DNA of 39,614 nucleotides from positions 20,668,641 through 20,708,254 of the forward strand of contig NC_049993.1 of NCBI RefSeq assembly GCF_000003815.2. Direction: 5' to 3'. A program made the position numbers and the translations under genes. The DNA comes from Branchiostoma floridae (lineage: Eukaryota > Chordata > Leptocardii > Amphioxiformes > Branchiostomatidae). How positions within the stretch are numbered: position 1 is the stretch's first letter; each line of letters opens with the position of its first letter. A model generated the notes under the pieces. The model saw only the letters and a list, made by a program, of their open reading frames with translations, was not told the origin of the DNA and searched no databases. Of this stretch, positions 37,850-39,614 are shown in pieces.

Positions 37850-39614
37850 ATGGCGGCTGCACCGTCTAGTTTGGGGGATCAAATCTGTGAAGAACTGTCC
37901 TGCAGCATCTGCCTGGAGCTGTTCACCAGGCCTAAGGTGCTGCCCTGTCAGCACACCTTCTGTCAGGACTGTCTACAGGACCATGCAGGGAAGGGAGGGG
38001 CCTTCCAGTGCCCAAACTGCCGACTGAAGTTTAAGTTGCCACCCCAGGGGGTTGCAGGTTTGCCAAACAACCACCTGGTTACAAGTCTGTGTGAGAGGCT
38101 GCAAAACCAGGCCTCACTGTCAGGGGAAACAAGGGAACAGCCCCAGTCTGGAAACTGGTGCAGTTTTCACCCCTCAGAGGAAGTTAAGCTCTACTGTAAA
38201 CAGTGTAACGTGCCAGTTTGTAATGAATGTTTGGATGAAATGCACAGTGATCATGAAACAATAAGTTTGAAAAAGGCATTAAGAGAAAGGAAGGCTCCCA
38301 TTGAAGTTCTAATCACTGAAGGGAGGAAGATCTTAGAGGTCTACTGTGGTTTTCTCAAGAGTCTGAGGGAGAAAGAAAAAACATCTGATGAACAAAAGCA
38401 AGAGACAGACAACAGCATCATTCAGGCCTACAACCTAGAAGTTCAGAGAGCTACTGAGAAGAGAGACCATCTTTTGCTTCAAGAGGAAGAAAAATACAAG
38501 AACAACAAAGAAGCAAGGAAAGAGGAAAGAGGTAGAATGTTAGCAGATGTCAGCAAACTGTCTGCTGCCTGTAATTTGACAGAGCAAGAAATGGAGCAGG
38601 GAGGGGTCAAAGCTCTTAGTCTGGAAACAGTTTTGGCAGAGTTGGTAGAAAAGTACAGAGGAAAACTCCAAAATGCAGCACCTGAACATCCTCAGCCTGA
38701 TGCACAAGATGTACAACCCCAGTCTGTGCATGCTGTCTTCCAGCCCCCAAGCACCCCAGTGCTATCTATGGTAACTGTTGCAGGGATTCTTGTGGTTGCA
38801 TTTGCAGTCTTATTATACAGTCCATTGTACAGGCAGACAGTCCAGCCTCTCCCCAAAACAATAACTTTTGGTGGAGAGGGATCAGGAACAGGGCAGCTAC
38901 GTTTGCCCTTTGGTGTTGCAGTGTCAGATGAAGGGGAGATCTTTGTAGCAGACAATCTGAACCAGAGGATCCAAGTCTTCACCCTGCAGGGAACATTTGT
39001 GAGACAGTTTCCAACAGTCGTGTCTGGTGAAGAGAGGATGCACCCACATGATGTGGCCTTGGACGGAGAGGGGAACCTGTGGGTGGTGGGGGAGCAGTGG
39101 GTGGTGGGTACAGATCTAGAGTTTGAGCCTGAGTTTGCTGTGCATGTACAGTACAACAAACAGGGCAGGGTGCTGAGGAAGTTTAAACTACAGAAGGCAG
39201 CTGCAGGGTGGCTTAGAGCTAGAGGAGTTGCTGTGGACACCTGGTGGAACCACATCCTCATCACACAAATAACAGAAGATCAAGATAATAAACATGGTGA
39301 AGTTTTGGTGTTCAGGCCAGATGGGACACTTGTGAGAGCTGTGGGTCAGCAGCAGGGGATGAAGTACCCATGGTACGTCACTGTGGATGGGGAAGGGAAC
39401 ATTCTTGTGTCAGACCGTGAGAATCACTGTGTCTATGTGTACAACGAGAACGGACAGTTCCTGTTCCAGTTTGGAGGTTGGGGAAGTGGTGAAGGCCAGC
39501 TGAAGCTTCCCCATGGCATCTGTACAGACAGGGCAGGTAACATCATCGTGGCAGACTATGGAAACAACCGTGTGGAGATGTTTGACAAGGCTGGTAGATG
39601 CCTCAAACATATCA
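37850..39614 (+). CDS. TRIM-NHL E3 ligase with membrane helix, copy 6 (3' end cut by window)
   Basis: One open frame of 588 codons from the ATG at 37850 runs off the window edge inside the last NHL repeats; no stop is present. RING at about 18-57 (CSICLELF, CQHTFCQDC, CPNC), B-box2 at about 104-140 (NWCSFHP to CNECLDEMHSDH), coiled coil at about 145-275, a second Pro-rich linker, hydrophobic helix at about 304-322 (MVTVAGILVVAFAVLLYS), then NHL repeats. One NHL loop carries an internal duplication (WVVGEQWVVG). It is closest in layout to copy 5 and in promoter to copy 4. Short ORFs in other frames across the start are artefacts. Confidence 0.9.
   Translation, partial: MAAAPSSLGDQICEELSCSICLELFTRPKVLPCQHTFCQDCLQDHAGKGGAFQCPNCRLKFKLPPQGVAGLPNNHLVTSLCERLQNQASLSGETREQPQSGNWCSFHPSEEVKLYCKQCNVPVCNECLDEMHSDHETISLKKALRERKAPIEVLITEGRKILEVYCGFLKSLREKEKTSDEQKQETDNSIIQAYNLEVQRATEKRDHLLLQEEEKYKNNKEARKEERGRMLADVSKLSAACNLTEQEMEQGGVKALSLETVLAELVEKYRGKLQNAAPEHPQPDAQDVQPQSVHAVFQPPSTPVLSMVTVAGILVVAFAVLLYSPLYRQTVQPLPKTITFGGEGSGTGQLRLPFGVAVSDEGEIFVADNLNQRIQVFTLQGTFVRQFPTVVSGEERMHPHDVALDGEGNLWVVGEQWVVGTDLEFEPEFAVHVQYNKQGRVLRKFKLQKAAAGWLRARGVAVDTWWNHILITQITEDQDNKHGEVLVFRPDGTLVRAVGQQQGMKYPWYVTVDGEGNILVSDRENHCVYVYNENGQFLFQFGGWGSGEGQLKLPHGICTDRAGNIIVADYGNNRVEMFDKAGRCLKHI

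Noticed and set aside
1-39614. CRISPR array, bacterial operon or tRNA/rRNA genes
   Set aside because: No direct-repeat/spacer pattern, no bacterial gene layout and no tRNA or rRNA structure; introns and gene content are animal.

Overview
The window looks like a piece of an amphioxus (Branchiostoma) nuclear genome. It holds single-copy animal genes with GT-AG introns (ABHD10, SGTA), a tandem cluster of intronless TRIM-NHL genes of the kind expanded in amphioxus, dense small DNA transposons, LINE and Penelope-like debris, and minisatellites built from exon-intron boundaries. Two runs of exactly 100 N (3047-3146, 37140-37239) are assembly gaps. The species is inferred from gene content and was not tested.

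Layout. 1-5.2 kb: no gene recognised; it holds a Penelope-type inverted repeat, a tandem array with four SRF (CArG) sites and several CCAAT boxes, and a small MITE. 5.2-10.1 kb (minus strand): complete six-exon ABHD10, a mitochondrial serine hydrolase. Its exon-2 donor region is copied ten more times inside intron 2, and its C-terminal end is tandemly duplicated. 10.1-11.7 kb: shared head-to-head upstream region. 11.7-20.7 kb (plus strand): the first five coding exons of SGTA, a TPR co-chaperone; the rest is not in the window. SGTA intron 2 starts with a 50-bp minisatellite made of its own splice donor, and a 6.48-kb Kolobok DNA transposon sits inside that array. The transposon has TTAA target duplications and 343-bp inverted repeats. 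It encodes a five-exon THAP/DDE transposase and, on the opposite strand, a P2X7-type ballast-domain protein.

21.8-39.6 kb (plus strand): six tandem single-exon TRIM-NHL genes, the last cut by the window end. All keep a RING and a C-terminal NHL propeller. Five have an apparent transmembrane helix just before the propeller. Two have lost both B-box and coiled coil, and one has lost the coiled coil, with a telomere-like repeat in its place. Upstream regions fall into two classes, and one gene looks like a recombinant between classes.

How the genes relate: ABHD10 and SGTA are housekeeping neighbours with no obvious joint pathway. The Kolobok is a passenger. The TRIM genes look like a birth-and-death array of E3 ubiquitin ligases, possibly membrane-anchored, plausibly for sensing or immunity; that role is inference.
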